Notes: generated by a model not told the origin, from the letters alone. A stretch of 64,000 nucleotides of DNA from CAYVBW01 sp964588685 (GCA_964588685.1 CAZPQG010000003.1:1-64000), one strand, 5' to 3'. Positions 25,932-35,251 are shown, numbered from the stretch's first letter. Translations and numbers: made by a program.

Positions 25932-27002
25932 TTAGGCTTCACCTTGTTGAGCCAGCCACAACTCTGCATCTAAAGCTGCAGCCGCTCCCATACCGGCAGC
26001 AGTAATGGCTTGAGCATAGCGTAAATCCACCACATCACCAGCGCCAAACACTCCTGAGACAGAAGTCATGGTAGGAAAAGGCACCAGCCCTGATTCATCT
26101 AAATTTTGTTGAGCTAACTTCAATCCAAGCTTGCTTGGACTTTGAGCAGTAATTAAATAACCTTTCTCATCTACTCGCAGTTGATCAGCAAAAATTTTAG
26201 TCGCCGGCTTATGGCCAATTGCTAAAAACAGGCCATCAGCCTGATAATTTTTAATTTCACCTTGAGTTTCGATTTGTAATTCCTCTAACTTTTCTTCTCC
26301 TTTAATAGCTTTAACTGTGCTGTCATACATAATTTCAATATTTTTATTATCAAAAACACGATCTTGCATGGTTTGAGATGCTCGCAGCTTATCTCGGCGG
26401 TGCACTATGGTTACATCAGGAGTAAATTTAGCTAAAGCTAAAGCATCAACCATCGCAGAATCTCCGCCTCCTACTATAAATACTTTTTTGTCTTCAAAAA
26501 AAGCTGCATCACAAACAGCGCAAATGCTGACTCCTTTACCTAATAGTTTTTGCTCATTATCTATATTCAACTTCATAGCCTCTGCTCCGGTACAAATAAT
26601 GACTGCTTGAGCTGCAACGTGAGGCTCAGTTTGCTTAATTTTTTGACTTAATGATTGATATTGCACACTGTCAGCTTCATTAAAAGTCTCTCTTGAAACT
26701 GACGACGGTAAATCAATCCATAATTTAAACGGCCTTTGAGTAAAATCAACAGCTGTTACTGTTTCCATTATTAAATTAACGTCGAACTGTAAAAATTGCT
26801 GCTGCATTTTCTGCATCAATTGCGGGCCTTCGATTCCTTTTTCAAGACCGGGAAAGTTTTCCATCACAGTCGTATTCATTAACTGACCACCTATATTTTT
26901 ACCGGTGTATAAACTTGGTTTTAATTTAGCACGACCGGCATAAATGCCGGCAGTATATCCGGCCGGACCCGAGCCAATAATCGCCAGTTCTATTTGCTTC
27001 AT
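25932..27002 (-). CDS. trxB: Thioredoxin reductase
   Basis: 356 aa, longer than the usual 310-320. FAD-binding GSGPAGYTAGIYAGRA at the N-terminus, the redox-active pair as CAVC in GVSICAVCDAAFF, NADPH-binding VGGGDSAMVDALALAKF and the second FAD motif GVFGAGDVVD near the end. The extra length lies around residues 95-130, a polar Ser/Gln-rich insert before the VIICTGA strand. It transfers electrons from NADPH to thioredoxin; trxA is 130 nt upstream on the same strand. Confidence 0.95.
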   Translation of the reverse strand: MKQIELAIIGSGPAGYTAGIYAGRAKLKPSLYTGKNIGGQLMNTTVMENFPGLEKGIEGPQLMQKMQQQFLQFDVNLIMETVTAVDFTQRPFKLWIDLPSSVSRETFNEADSVQYQSLSQKIKQTEPHVAAQAVIICTGAEAMKLNIDNEQKLLGKGVSICAVCDAAFFEDKKVFIVGGGDSAMVDALALAKFTPDVTIVHRRDKLRASQTMQDRVFDNKNIEIMYDSTVKAIKGEEKLEELQIETQGEIKNYQADGLFLAIGHKPATKIFADQLRVDEKGYLITAQSPSKLGLKLAQQNLDESGLVPFPTMTSVSGVFGAGDVVDLRYAQAITAAGMGAAAALDAELWLAQQGEA

Positions 27003-27058
27003 AGCAATATTTTAATTGTTAAATTCTATCTATCTCTAAATTAGCTAATCTTATTTTA

Positions 27059-27111
27059 ATTCTGATTATACTTGTAGCTTGTGCCGCTTAGCGGGAGAAA
27101 CAAATCAGAAT
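27059..27111. other. Hairpin between trxA and trxB
   Basis: ATTCTGATT (27059-27067) pairs with AATCAGAAT (27103-27111), enclosing a smaller CCGC-TTA-GCGG hairpin. There is no clear U-tract. It sits in the trxA-trxB spacer on the minus strand and might attenuate read-through or stabilise the trxA mRNA. Confidence 0.4.
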
Positions 27112-27132
27112 AAGAGTTTCCCTCAGAATTCA

Positions 27133-27477
27133 TTAAAGAGCCTGCTCAATCATCTCGCGATAAGTGCTCTCAGCAGCTAAACCTGTTTGAGAAGCAATAA
27201 TTTCAATTTTATCTTCAGCACTTTTAAAAAGCATCACAGTAGGAATACTCATCACACCATAATCAACAGCGGTAGCTTGGTTTTGATCGATATCTAACTT
27301 AGCAGTTAAAATTTTATCTTGGTATTGAGCTGCTAATTTTTCAATGAGTGGAGCAGCCATCTTGCAGGGTCCGCACCAGTCAGCGTAAAAATCAACTAAT
27401 ACCGGTTTATCAGCCTCTTTAATAGTTTCTTTAAAATTGTCATCTGTCAAATTAATAATTGAATTTTCTTCCGGCAT
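27133..27477 (-). CDS. trxA: Thioredoxin
   Basis: 114 aa, a normal thioredoxin length. Active site WCGPCK in VDFYADWCGPCKM, the buried proline in SIPTVMLF, and the fold-typical order of strands. It is reduced by TrxB, encoded downstream, and supplies electrons to ribonucleotide reductase, peroxiredoxins and others. An AGGGAGG Shine-Dalgarno (plus-strand 27482-27489) lies just before the ATG, one of the few strong ones here. Confidence 0.96.
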   Translation of the reverse strand: MPEENSIINLTDDNFKETIKEADKPVLVDFYADWCGPCKMAAPLIEKLAAQYQDKILTAKLDIDQNQATAVDYGVMSIPTVMLFKSAEDKIEIIASQTGLAAESTYREMIEQAL

Positions 27478-27587
27478 AGAATCCTCCCTATATTTAATTT
27501 TTAAGTTTAATAATAAACTTTTTCATTAATGATACTGGACAAACATTATAACCCCACCACTATACTCCTTAAAATATAAAACCAAAA

Positions 27588-29390
27588 CTAAACACTATTT
27601 TGCAGCTCTACAATTTTTTCCAACAACTCATCCATTCGAGCCGTATTTTCCGGTGACGATTCCTCCTTTTCAAAGTCTGCCAATTTTTGATTCAAATTTT
27701 CAATTTGCTGTTTAACTTTTTTGCGATGATATTTTTGAACAATTTTAGTCCATTCTTCTGCTATTTTTAAATCATCTATGCTTTCTTTAAAATGCGGATA
27801 ATTGGTCCATGCCATTAAAGCAGCTTTTAAATCCTCAGCTAAAGTAGCAGCAAACTTTTTTAAGCTATAACTTTCTTCAAAATTAAGTAATTTAGTTAAA
27901 ATTTGAACAGCCTGTGGATTCTGCGGCTCTAGTTCTTTTAATTGACGAGCTCTGGCCTGTACTTCTTCATTATCACTGTTAAACAATAAAAATAATAAAT
28001 AATCTTCTAATTTTTCTAAAGAATCGCCTACCTTAATTTCAGCAGTTGTTTTCTCGGCTTGCAAGTCTTTATTGGAATCACGATTCTGTCCGAAACGTTT
28101 AATATCAGACTCCAAAATAGAAGGTGAAACTTGAAATTGGTCAGCTAATTTTCGGATATAAAAATCTCTTTCTACTTGATGAGTAACTTGGTCAAGAACG
28201 GGAGCTAATTCATTGATAATATGCCGCCTGCCAACAGCTGTGCTCACATCAAATTTATCAATCGTGACCCTAATTAAAAAATCATAGGCTGCAATTGAGT
28301 TTTTAACTGCTTTTTTCCATAACTTTGGATCAAATTGAATTAATTCATCAGCATCGTTAACTGAATATTGCTCTTTCACCTCTGATAAATCTATCACTCT
28401 TAAATCTAAATCAGTATCTCTAACTACATTAATGGCTCTTTTTGTCGCTTCAACCCCGGCCTCATCAGCATCCAATGACAGAAGAACTTTAGATACAACC
28501 CGGCTTAATAATTTAACCTGATCTATAGTCAAAGCTGATCCTTTGATGGCCACAATATTACTGACATGTGCTTGATTGGATGAAATGACATCAAATTCTC
28601 CTTCAGTAACAATGACACTCTTTTTTTTCCTGATTTGTTGAAACAATTCGCTGTAACCATACAGCAGCTTAGACTTATGATACAACTGAGTCTCAGGAGT
28701 ATTGATGTATTTTGGCTGCTGCTCATCCGAATTATTGTTATCCGACAAAATTCTACCGGAAAAACCTCTTATTTGTCCGCGGTGATTTTTTAAAGGAAAG
28801 ACTACTCTATTGCGAAAACGATCATAATAACGCCCTGTTTTGTTGCGGATTACTAAGCCAGTTTTTTCAATCAACTTTGGTTTAAAACTTTTCTTTTTAG
28901 TTAAAAAATTGAGTAATCCATCCCATGCCGGCAAAGCATAACCAACGTTGAATAAATCGATAGAAGCCTTAGTCACACCTCTTTCCTTTAAATATCTTAA
29001 AGCCGGTTTCCCTAAATCATGCTCTGTTAATAAATAAGAATAATATTTACTGGCCAGCTGCAAAGCTTCCAACATTTGCGCTCTCGTTTGGTCGTCTTGC
29101 GTGCGCGTGTATTCTTCAAGCTTGATATTGGCCTGATCAGCTAAATAACGCAGCGCCTCTAAAAAAGTCATACCCTCATATTTTTCCAGAAATTCAATCA
29201 CATCCCCGCTAGCACCGCAGCCAAAACAGCGATATCGCTGCAGTTGAGGACTAACAAAAAAACTGGGAGTTTTTTCTGAATGAAAAGGGCACAGAGCTTT
29301 ATAACTACTGCCTGCCTTTTTTAAATCCAGTCTTTGCCCCACCTCATCAACAATATTGATGGCATCTTTTATTTGATTAACTTGAGACAT
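27588..29390 (-). CDS. dnaG: DNA primase
   Basis: 600 aa. N-terminal CHC2 zinc finger (CPFH ... CFGC, residues about 34-60), the RNA-polymerase core with YLKERGVTKASID and RVVFPLKNHRGQIRGFSGR, then the TOPRIM motifs VTEGEFDVIS (Glu) and LSLDADEAG (DxD). The C-terminal region, rich in helices and Glu/Lys, would bind the replicative helicase. It makes RNA primers at the fork. It is upstream of trxA on the minus strand. Confidence 0.96.
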   Translation of the reverse strand: MSQVNQIKDAINIVDEVGQRLDLKKAGSSYKALCPFHSEKTPSFFVSPQLQRYRCFGCGASGDVIEFLEKYEGMTFLEALRYLADQANIKLEEYTRTQDDQTRAQMLEALQLASKYYSYLLTEHDLGKPALRYLKERGVTKASIDLFNVGYALPAWDGLLNFLTKKKSFKPKLIEKTGLVIRNKTGRYYDRFRNRVVFPLKNHRGQIRGFSGRILSDNNNSDEQQPKYINTPETQLYHKSKLLYGYSELFQQIRKKKSVIVTEGEFDVISSNQAHVSNIVAIKGSALTIDQVKLLSRVVSKVLLSLDADEAGVEATKRAINVVRDTDLDLRVIDLSEVKEQYSVNDADELIQFDPKLWKKAVKNSIAAYDFLIRVTIDKFDVSTAVGRRHIINELAPVLDQVTHQVERDFYIRKLADQFQVSPSILESDIKRFGQNRDSNKDLQAEKTTAEIKVGDSLEKLEDYLLFLLFNSDNEEVQARARQLKELEPQNPQAVQILTKLLNFEESYSLKKFAATLAEDLKAALMAWTNYPHFKESIDDLKIAEEWTKIVQKYHRKKVKQQIENLNQKLADFEKEESSPENTARMDELLEKIVELQNSV

Positions 29391-29544
29391 TTGATATGAT
29401 TAGCTGTATATTTACCTGCTTTATTTCAATTTAATCGAGTTCAATACTAACTTCATTACTGCCTGCTCTAAGTGCTTGCTTAACATTATTTTAGCACTCA
29501 TTTGCTTAAAATTTACAGCAATTTATTAATTATTAATCAATGTT

Positions 29545-29886
29545 ATGTCAAAAAAGAAAGACGACATCTACAACACGCCCTTTAATCCTTATTTTAGTAA
29601 GCTGGACAGTATTGATAAGGGCAAGCGTTATTCTAAAGAATACGGCTCCATGCTTATTTTAAGCCTAGTAGAAGAATTGGGCGAATTAGCTCGAGCATAC
29701 TTAGCAGAACACGGCCGTAAAAAAACAAATATTGCCGCCCAATTAGATGAAAGTTATGAACAAGAATTAGGAGATATTTTAGTGGCCATTATTAGATTTG
29801 CCCGTGTTAAAAATATTAATCTTCATGAAAGAATTATGTATAGCTTAGACAAAATAGAAAAAAGAAAAGAAAAGCCAAAAAAATAA
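29545..29886 (+). CDS. MazG-like nucleotide pyrophosphohydrolase
   Basis: 113 aa. It carries the all-alpha NTP pyrophosphatase metal motif: EELGELARAYLAEHG (ExxE) followed about 30 residues later by ELGDILVAIIRFA (ExxD). A single-domain protein, unlike full-length MazG. Likely hydrolyses non-canonical or excess (d)NTPs to monophosphates, complementing RdgB. It is divergent from dnaG and convergent with the CoaD-CoaE gene, 25 nt away. Confidence 0.85.
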   Translation: MSKKKDDIYNTPFNPYFSKLDSIDKGKRYSKEYGSMLILSLVEELGELARAYLAEHGRKKTNIAAQLDESYEQELGDILVAIIRFARVKNINLHERIMYSLDKIEKRKEKPKK

Positions 29887-29911
29887 AAATTTGCTCTTAA
29901 ATTAATTAAAG

Positions 29912-31051
29912 CTAAATCAAAGTAAAATACTGCAAAATTTGTTCAAATTGTTGATTAAACAGAGCATCAGGAGCTTGATTGCTGTTGTCGATCCCCCAAA
30001 TCCGACCAAAACTATCCCGTGCAATCATTTTTTTTAAACGAGCTTTTTTTTGCGCATAAGTGTATTGACTGTCAAGTCTTCTTTGGATCTGGCTTTCAGT
30101 TAAATCGCGGTGCAGTAAGCGTTTTTTTTGAGATTGTTGATTCGTTTTAACTAGACAAACATTGTTATTTGACAAAAAAGTCATATCAGACTCTATAATT
30201 AAAGCCGCATTTAACAAAATCAGACCTTTTTTACCACATAATTCCCGGCGGACTCTAACCAGCAGCGGCTGCTGCATAATGTTATTCAATTGCTCCAACT
30301 TTGCTTTATCATTAAAAACAATTTCTCCCAATACTTTGCGATTGATACTGCCATCTTTATTTTCAACTTTAGCACCAAATTCTTTAACAATAGTTTGCCT
30401 AATTTGCTGATATTTGGGCTGGGGCAACTCTTCTAAAATTTGATGGGTAATGGCATCTAAATCTATATGATGAGCTTCTATTTTTCTTTGTTGGGCTAAT
30501 TCCATAAACTTATGAGCTGTATAAGTTTTGCCGGCTCCTATTTCTCCGGTAATAGAAATAATATATTGTTGACTCATTTTTGCTTCTAAAGCCTGTTTAA
30601 CATTCAGCGGCACATAATCATGAATCAACCCTTGATTTCGCTGCAGCTGCTTAACATTGCTGGAACTGATATGAGCCAGCTCCGGTCTTGCCAAAAAAAC
30701 AACTGTCTCAATATCTATGTCTTGCGATTCTCCCATGTTAAACAAGCACTTTTCATATTCAAAATCGGTCGGCGAACGGACTCCCTTCACAATCACATCA
30801 GCATCTATTTCATAAGCAAAATCAACCAGCAAGCCAGTAAAAGAAACAACTTTTACTTGTGAGTAATTAGCAACTGCTTTTTTAGCTAGAGCAGTTCTCT
30901 CTGCTAAGGAAAATAAATAATCTTTTTCAGGATTAACGCCAATAGCTACTACCACCTCTTTAAAAACTTGAACAGCTCTGGTAATGATATCGATATGGCC
31001 GTAAGTAATAGGATCTCCGGAAAAAGCGTAAATAGCTTTAGACATACTCAA
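29912..31051 (-). CDS. coaD-coaE: Bifunctional phosphopantetheine adenylyltransferase / dephospho-CoA kinase (CoaD-CoaE fusion)
   Basis: 379 aa in one uninterrupted frame. Residues 1-160 match CoaD: the nucleotidyltransferase TxGH-type motif in GDPITYGHIDIITRA, LLVDFA, VKGVRSPTDFEYE and the ISSS motif followed by VK. Residues 163-379 match CoaE: the P-loop GEIGAGKT (169-176), the IDLDAI dephospho-CoA-binding block, DGSINRKVLGEIVF and an RRLDSQ helix. Together they convert 4'-phosphopantetheine to CoA. The order CoaD then CoaE is that of the animal CoA synthase. The CoaD part is normal length, so this is a true fusion and not a truncated pair. CoaE's usual GGIGSGKS is GEIGAGKT. Confidence 0.93.
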   Translation of the reverse strand: MSMSKAIYAFSGDPITYGHIDIITRAVQVFKEVVVAIGVNPEKDYLFSLAERTALAKKAVANYSQVKVVSFTGLLVDFAYEIDADVIVKGVRSPTDFEYEKCLFNMGESQDIDIETVVFLARPELAHISSSNVKQLQRNQGLIHDYVPLNVKQALEAKMSQQYIISITGEIGAGKTYTAHKFMELAQQRKIEAHHIDLDAITHQILEELPQPKYQQIRQTIVKEFGAKVENKDGSINRKVLGEIVFNDKAKLEQLNNIMQQPLLVRVRRELCGKKGLILLNAALIIESDMTFLSNNNVCLVKTNQQSQKKRLLHRDLTESQIQRRLDSQYTYAQKKARLKKMIARDSFGRIWGIDNSNQAPDALFNQQFEQILQYFTLI

Positions 31052-31138
31052 TTTTCATAATTTAAAATTAAATTTTATAGATTATTAATCCTGCTTTAGC
31101 TCGTTCAACAGTCTGATAAAACAAAAAACAACTTATCT

Positions 31139-33247
31139 TTAAGCAGATTCTTCAATTACCAATCTAACATCAAGTACTTTAGCACCACGACCTGCCGGCA
31201 ATAATAATAAAGGATTAATATCCAGCTCTTTAATTTCAGGAAAGTCTGTAATGAGTTGAGATAAACGCCCAATGCACTCAATCAACTTTGCTTTATCTTT
31301 AGCCGCCTCTCCTCTAATTCCGTCTAGTAGTTCAGCTGTTTGCAAATTATTGATTAGCTCTTCAGCTTCTCTAGCTGTAATTGGGGCGAAGGCAAAGTTA
31401 ACATCTTTTAAAACTTCAACATAAATACCTCCTAAACCAACCATCACGGCTGTACCTAAACCCGGAGTTTTATTAACACCCAAAATTACTTCCAAACCGT
31501 CGGCCGGCGCCATTTCCATGAGCAGCACACCTTTTAATTTAGCCTCCGGTTTGTTTGCACTTACCGTCTGCATCATTTTTTCATATTTAGCAGCAACATT
31601 ATCAGCTGTTGCATTCAATATTACCCCACCCACATCACTCTTATGCAAAATATCAGGCGAGACAATTTTCATAGCTAATTTACCACCCAGTTGTTGAGCA
31701 ATGTCCAAAGCTTGGCTTTTATTATACGCTGTTTGATTGTGTAGGATAGGAAAATTATAGGCTTTGATAATTTCCAGGGCCTCAGCTTCAGGAAAAGTGC
31801 TTTGCCCTTTGTTTTTAGCTTTGGCAAAAATTTGCTCAACTCTAGTGCGATCAACATCATCATATTCTAAAACCGGCGTAGTTTTTCTTTGGATGAAGTC
31901 AATATAATTAGAAAATTTAGCTAAACCGTTAGCACATGATTCCGGAAAGCTAGCAGCAGTCACACCGGCTTGATTCATGGCATCCATGCCTGGTTTAACA
32001 GTTTTTCCACCGATAAAACTAACTGTAATGGGTTTGTCATAATTTTGTTTAACGTCAATCACTGCTTGAGCCGTTTTTTTAATCTCAGTCATTGATTGAG
32101 GAGTTAATAACAACACAATTGAATCAACCTGGTCATCTTGCACCAAGGCTTCTAAAACAAAGCGGTATCGATCAGCCTGTGCATCACCTAAAACATCAAT
32201 CGGATTCTTGCAATTAGCAGCTGCCGGTAAAAATTTTTCGATTTTTGTTTCAGTGTCAGCGGATAATTCAGCCAACTCCAGACCATTAGCCACCACCGCA
32301 TCAGTAGTTAAGACACCCGGACCGCCGGCATTAGTGATAATAGCCGTATTTTTAATAGACTGGAGTTTATTTCTGGCAAATATTTGAGCCAAATCAAATA
32401 ATTCCTGAATAGTGTCCGCCCTAATAACACCTGCTTGCTCAAACATGGCTTGATATAAAACATCTTGTCCGGCTAGAGAGCCGGTATGCGAAGCAATAGC
32501 TTGTGCCCCTTCTTCAGTTCGACCGGATTTTAAAACAATAATGGGCTTCGGATGCTGGGAGCTATTAATTTGCTTAACTGTTTTGATAAATTCCGGCGCG
32601 TTGGTCATCTCTTCGCTGTAAATTAAAATTACCTCTGTTTGCTCATCTTGAGCAAAATACTTGATTAACTGCAGTTCATCCATGGCTGCTTTGTTGCCCA
32701 AACTTAGAAATTTTGAAAAACCTAGATTTAAACTTTCTGCATAATCCAACACTGCTGTACACAATGCCCCGCTTTGAGACATAAAAGCTACTGAACCCTG
32801 AGGAGGCAAAATATGGGCAAAAGAAGCATTCATTTTTATTTCAGGATTAATCACACCCAAACAATTAGGCCCCACCAAAATCATGTCATTCTCTTGGCAA
32901 ACTTGTTTTAATTCCTGCTCCAATTCCACATTACCAATCTCCTTAAAACCGGCTGAAATGACCGCCGCTGCTTTAGCCCCCTTTTCAGCTGCTGTCTTTA
33001 AATTTTTAGCCACAATTGGGGCCGGGATAGCTGCAATCACCAAATCTATTTCAGTTTCAACTTCAGCAATATCAGAATAGACTTGCAAACCATATAATTC
33101 TGAAGCTTTGGGATTAATGGGGATAATTTTACCCTGATATCCCTGTTCAACTAAATTTTTAACAACATCATTACCCACACTTTTTTTCTTTCTGGAAGCA
33201 CCAATAATAGCAATAGACTCCGGATAAAATAAAGGAGCAAGATCCAT
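31139..33247 (-). CDS. Acetyl-CoA synthetase (ADP-forming), fused alpha-beta
   Basis: 702 aa. N-terminal CoA-binding domain (YPESIAIIGASRKKKSVGN), two succinyl-CoA-ligase-like domains with the phosphorylated histidine in ASHTGSLAGQD, and a C-terminal ATP-grasp domain (ILHKSDVGGVILN ... LGVNKTPGLGTAVMVGLGG ... LDINPLLLLP). It converts acetyl-CoA, ADP and Pi to acetate, CoA and ATP, giving substrate-level ATP in fermenters. Alpha and beta are fused as in many bacteria; some archaea encode them separately. An AAAGG precedes the ATG. It lies 87 nt upstream of coaD-coaE on the same strand, a CoA-related pairing. Confidence 0.95.
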   Translation of the reverse strand: MDLAPLFYPESIAIIGASRKKKSVGNDVVKNLVEQGYQGKIIPINPKASELYGLQVYSDIAEVETEIDLVIAAIPAPIVAKNLKTAAEKGAKAAAVISAGFKEIGNVELEQELKQVCQENDMILVGPNCLGVINPEIKMNASFAHILPPQGSVAFMSQSGALCTAVLDYAESLNLGFSKFLSLGNKAAMDELQLIKYFAQDEQTEVILIYSEEMTNAPEFIKTVKQINSSQHPKPIIVLKSGRTEEGAQAIASHTGSLAGQDVLYQAMFEQAGVIRADTIQELFDLAQIFARNKLQSIKNTAIITNAGGPGVLTTDAVVANGLELAELSADTETKIEKFLPAAANCKNPIDVLGDAQADRYRFVLEALVQDDQVDSIVLLLTPQSMTEIKKTAQAVIDVKQNYDKPITVSFIGGKTVKPGMDAMNQAGVTAASFPESCANGLAKFSNYIDFIQRKTTPVLEYDDVDRTRVEQIFAKAKNKGQSTFPEAEALEIIKAYNFPILHNQTAYNKSQALDIAQQLGGKLAMKIVSPDILHKSDVGGVILNATADNVAAKYEKMMQTVSANKPEAKLKGVLLMEMAPADGLEVILGVNKTPGLGTAVMVGLGGIYVEVLKDVNFAFAPITAREAEELINNLQTAELLDGIRGEAAKDKAKLIECIGRLSQLITDFPEIKELDINPLLLLPAGRGAKVLDVRLVIEESA

Positions 33248-33278
33248 ACATCAACCTTTCATTAATCAATTTAAAAAT

Positions 33279-33488
33279 TAATAAATCTAGCTTAAAAATT
33301 AAAATTTTAGACTGTATTTAACTGTATTGATTANNNNNNNNNNNNNNNNNNNNNNNNNNNNNNNNNNNNNNNNNNNNNNNNNNNNNNNNNNNNNNNNNNN
33401 NNNNNNNNNNNNNNNNNNNNNNNNNNNNNNNNNTAATAAATCTAGCTTAAAAATTAAAATTTTAGACTGTATTTAACTGTATTGATTA
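33279..33488. other. Scaffold gap of 100 N flanked by identical 55-mers
   Basis: Positions 33334-33433 are exactly 100 N. The 55 bases before the gap (33279-33333) and the 55 after it (33434-33488) are identical. This is what two contigs sharing a de Bruijn k-mer overlap of 55 look like when scaffolded without merging; the true gap may be absent. Sequence here should not be taken as a biological repeat, and genes either side may in reality be a few dozen bases apart. Confidence 0.9.
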
Positions 33489-33496
33489 GGCTTTAG

Positions 33497-35011
33497 CTAG
33501 TCCTGACTACACTGCCAATCAAGCAAACATTCATCTTCTCCACTGCCTTCAACTTTAACACAGCTTTCATCCCGGCAAGTATAATAATAACAATCATCGT
33601 GCGAAGTGCACTCATGTTTCTGATTGCCTTCTTTTACTATACAGGTTAAACCCTCGCAGCTGTAGTAATAATTCGGCATACAATCTTGAGCCTGAGAACA
33701 TTGATCTTGTCCTCGTCCTGCTGTTAACACACAAGAATTAGCTTGGCACTTTAAGTGAAAGTAACCTTGTGAAAAATCTCTGCCATATAACTCACCCTCA
33801 ATCTCCAACACCTGTTGATACATATTAAGCCATTGCTGTAATAACCGCTCTTCTTCCTGAGTAATTAATTGGTTGTCTTCTATTTTTGGCTGTATGACTT
33901 TCATCACAGCCTGCATTCGAGCTATTAAATCTTTAAGTGTTGTTAATTTTTCAGCGTCAAATTCAATATCATCAGCCGGATCTTGCCAAAAATCAACCAG
34001 CTCTTTAGTAGCAGCGGCTGCTTTTAACCAATTCTTGCGGCCTTCAGCAGTAATAGAAAAAACCTCATCGTCTTGTAATGACTGCTCTGTTTGGGCATAA
34101 CTATACTGCGTTAATGTTAACTGTTGAACAGGCAGTTCATGCTGATAACCGGCTGCCAATAACTTTTCGATGACTTGCTGAGCGTAATTGCTGGCAATAG
34201 CAAAACTAAAGCCTTCAGCCGGCACATTACCTTGTGACCAAGATATTTTAGCAGTATTAATGCCTACTATTCCGCAGCTGCTGAGTAAAGGGCCGCCTGA
34301 GCTACCGGGGTTAATGGCGGCATCGGTTTGAATAAAAGTCGGCCCTTCATCAGTCTGAATAAAACGAGAAAAAATACCTCTTGTAATTGAGGCTTCTCCC
34401 TCAGGCGAATTTGGCCAGCCAACAGCAAACAAAGTCTCTGCCAATAAAATTTGATCACTCTCGGCCCATTGGCAAGGCTCGAGTACACGTTCCGATTTTA
34501 AAACCGCAAGATCAGAATCTGAAGAATAGTTCCAAAGAAGCAAATCTTGTTTATCTCCATCAATAAAAGTATAAATTGACTCGGCTTGACTGACAACGTG
34601 TTTATTAGTGATTAAAAAATTTTCAGTAATAGCAAAACCTGATCCGTGTCCTAAATTTGTTGCCACCACATAGCTGCATTGTTTAGCTTGCTCGAGCACG
34701 GCGGACTGATCACAATTAGGATTTAAAATACCTTCTGCTTGATTTAACTGTTCGGTTTTTTTATTTTTATTAAGCAGCCGCGACAAAGCAGTTTCAGTTT
34801 CACTAATTTTCTGCCCAGCAGTTAATTTGTCACGATTAGCTTCACTATTATTTAAAAAGTTTATTGAAAAAATTGATGAAAAAAATTCAGGACCGATCAC
34901 AGCTCCGGCAGCAAAAGAGGCTGAAATTAATAAAATAACAATAATAATTAAATTAAAACCTAATTTTTTAGGTATTTTCTTAAAAAAGATGGTCTTATTA
35001 TTTTGTCCCAT
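33497..35011 (-). CDS. HtrA-like trypsin-type serine protease with C-terminal Cys-rich repeats
   Basis: 504 aa from the ATG at 35011; the open frame extends upstream to 35233 but that part is AT-rich, has Cys/Tyr-rich composition and lies before the -10 box. An N-terminal membrane helix (about residues 18-42) anchors it. The protease domain has His in NKHVVS, Asp in SDLAVLKS and Ser in PGSSGGPL, the HtrA/S1C triad. No PDZ domain follows; instead there is a helical region and three tandem units of about 25 residues (roughly the last 80), each with the pattern Cys-x4-Cys, a Gly-containing turn, Cys, then an acidic residue or Trp and Cys. These probably form disulfide-bonded or ligand-binding modules outside the cell. 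Confidence 0.88.
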   Translation of the reverse strand: MGQNNKTIFFKKIPKKLGFNLIIIVILLISASFAAGAVIGPEFFSSIFSINFLNNSEANRDKLTAGQKISETETALSRLLNKNKKTEQLNQAEGILNPNCDQSAVLEQAKQCSYVVATNLGHGSGFAITENFLITNKHVVSQAESIYTFIDGDKQDLLLWNYSSDSDLAVLKSERVLEPCQWAESDQILLAETLFAVGWPNSPEGEASITRGIFSRFIQTDEGPTFIQTDAAINPGSSGGPLLSSCGIVGINTAKISWSQGNVPAEGFSFAIASNYAQQVIEKLLAAGYQHELPVQQLTLTQYSYAQTEQSLQDDEVFSITAEGRKNWLKAAAATKELVDFWQDPADDIEFDAEKLTTLKDLIARMQAVMKVIQPKIEDNQLITQEEERLLQQWLNMYQQVLEIEGELYGRDFSQGYFHLKCQANSCVLTAGRGQDQCSQAQDCMPNYYYSCEGLTCIVKEGNQKHECTSHDDCYYYTCRDESCVKVEGSGEDECLLDWQCSQD

Positions 35012-35017
35012 AACAAA

Positions 35018-35023
35018 ATTATA
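35018..35023 (-). promoter_or_regulatory. Candidate -10 box implying a leaderless mRNA
   Basis: On the minus strand TATAAT ends 6 nt before the ATG at 35011 (TATAAT-TTTGTT-ATG). With normal promoter spacing, transcription would begin at or next to the ATG, so the protease mRNA would have no leader. The -35 region is weak. This also argues against the longer ORF start at 35233. Confidence 0.4.
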
Positions 35024-35251
35024 GCAAGACAAGATTGACTTTAAAAATAGGAACGCAAAAAAATATCTTAAAACAAAAGCCGGCTGCTTATTATTAAATT
35101 TTAAACATAGATATGTTGGGGGACAGTTTTCAATAATTGCTAATTTTTTAAAATATATGTAATAATTTAAATAATCAAAATTGTTTTTTTTAACAAATAC
35201 TGCTAAATTATAATTATTGTTATCAATTATCATACAAAGTATTCATTTTAT

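Noticed and set aside
29545..29886. Full MazG or toxin-antitoxin component
   Set aside because: Only one short pyrophosphohydrolase domain is present, with no toxin-like partner beside it.
33279..33488. Biological 55-bp direct repeat
   Set aside because: The copies border exactly 100 N, which is better explained by an unmerged assembly overlap.
33497..35233. Longer start for the HtrA-like protease at 35233
   Set aside because: The extra 74 residues are low-complexity, AT-driven and lie upstream of a TATAAT that ends 6 nt before ATG 35011; the membrane helix fits right after 35011.
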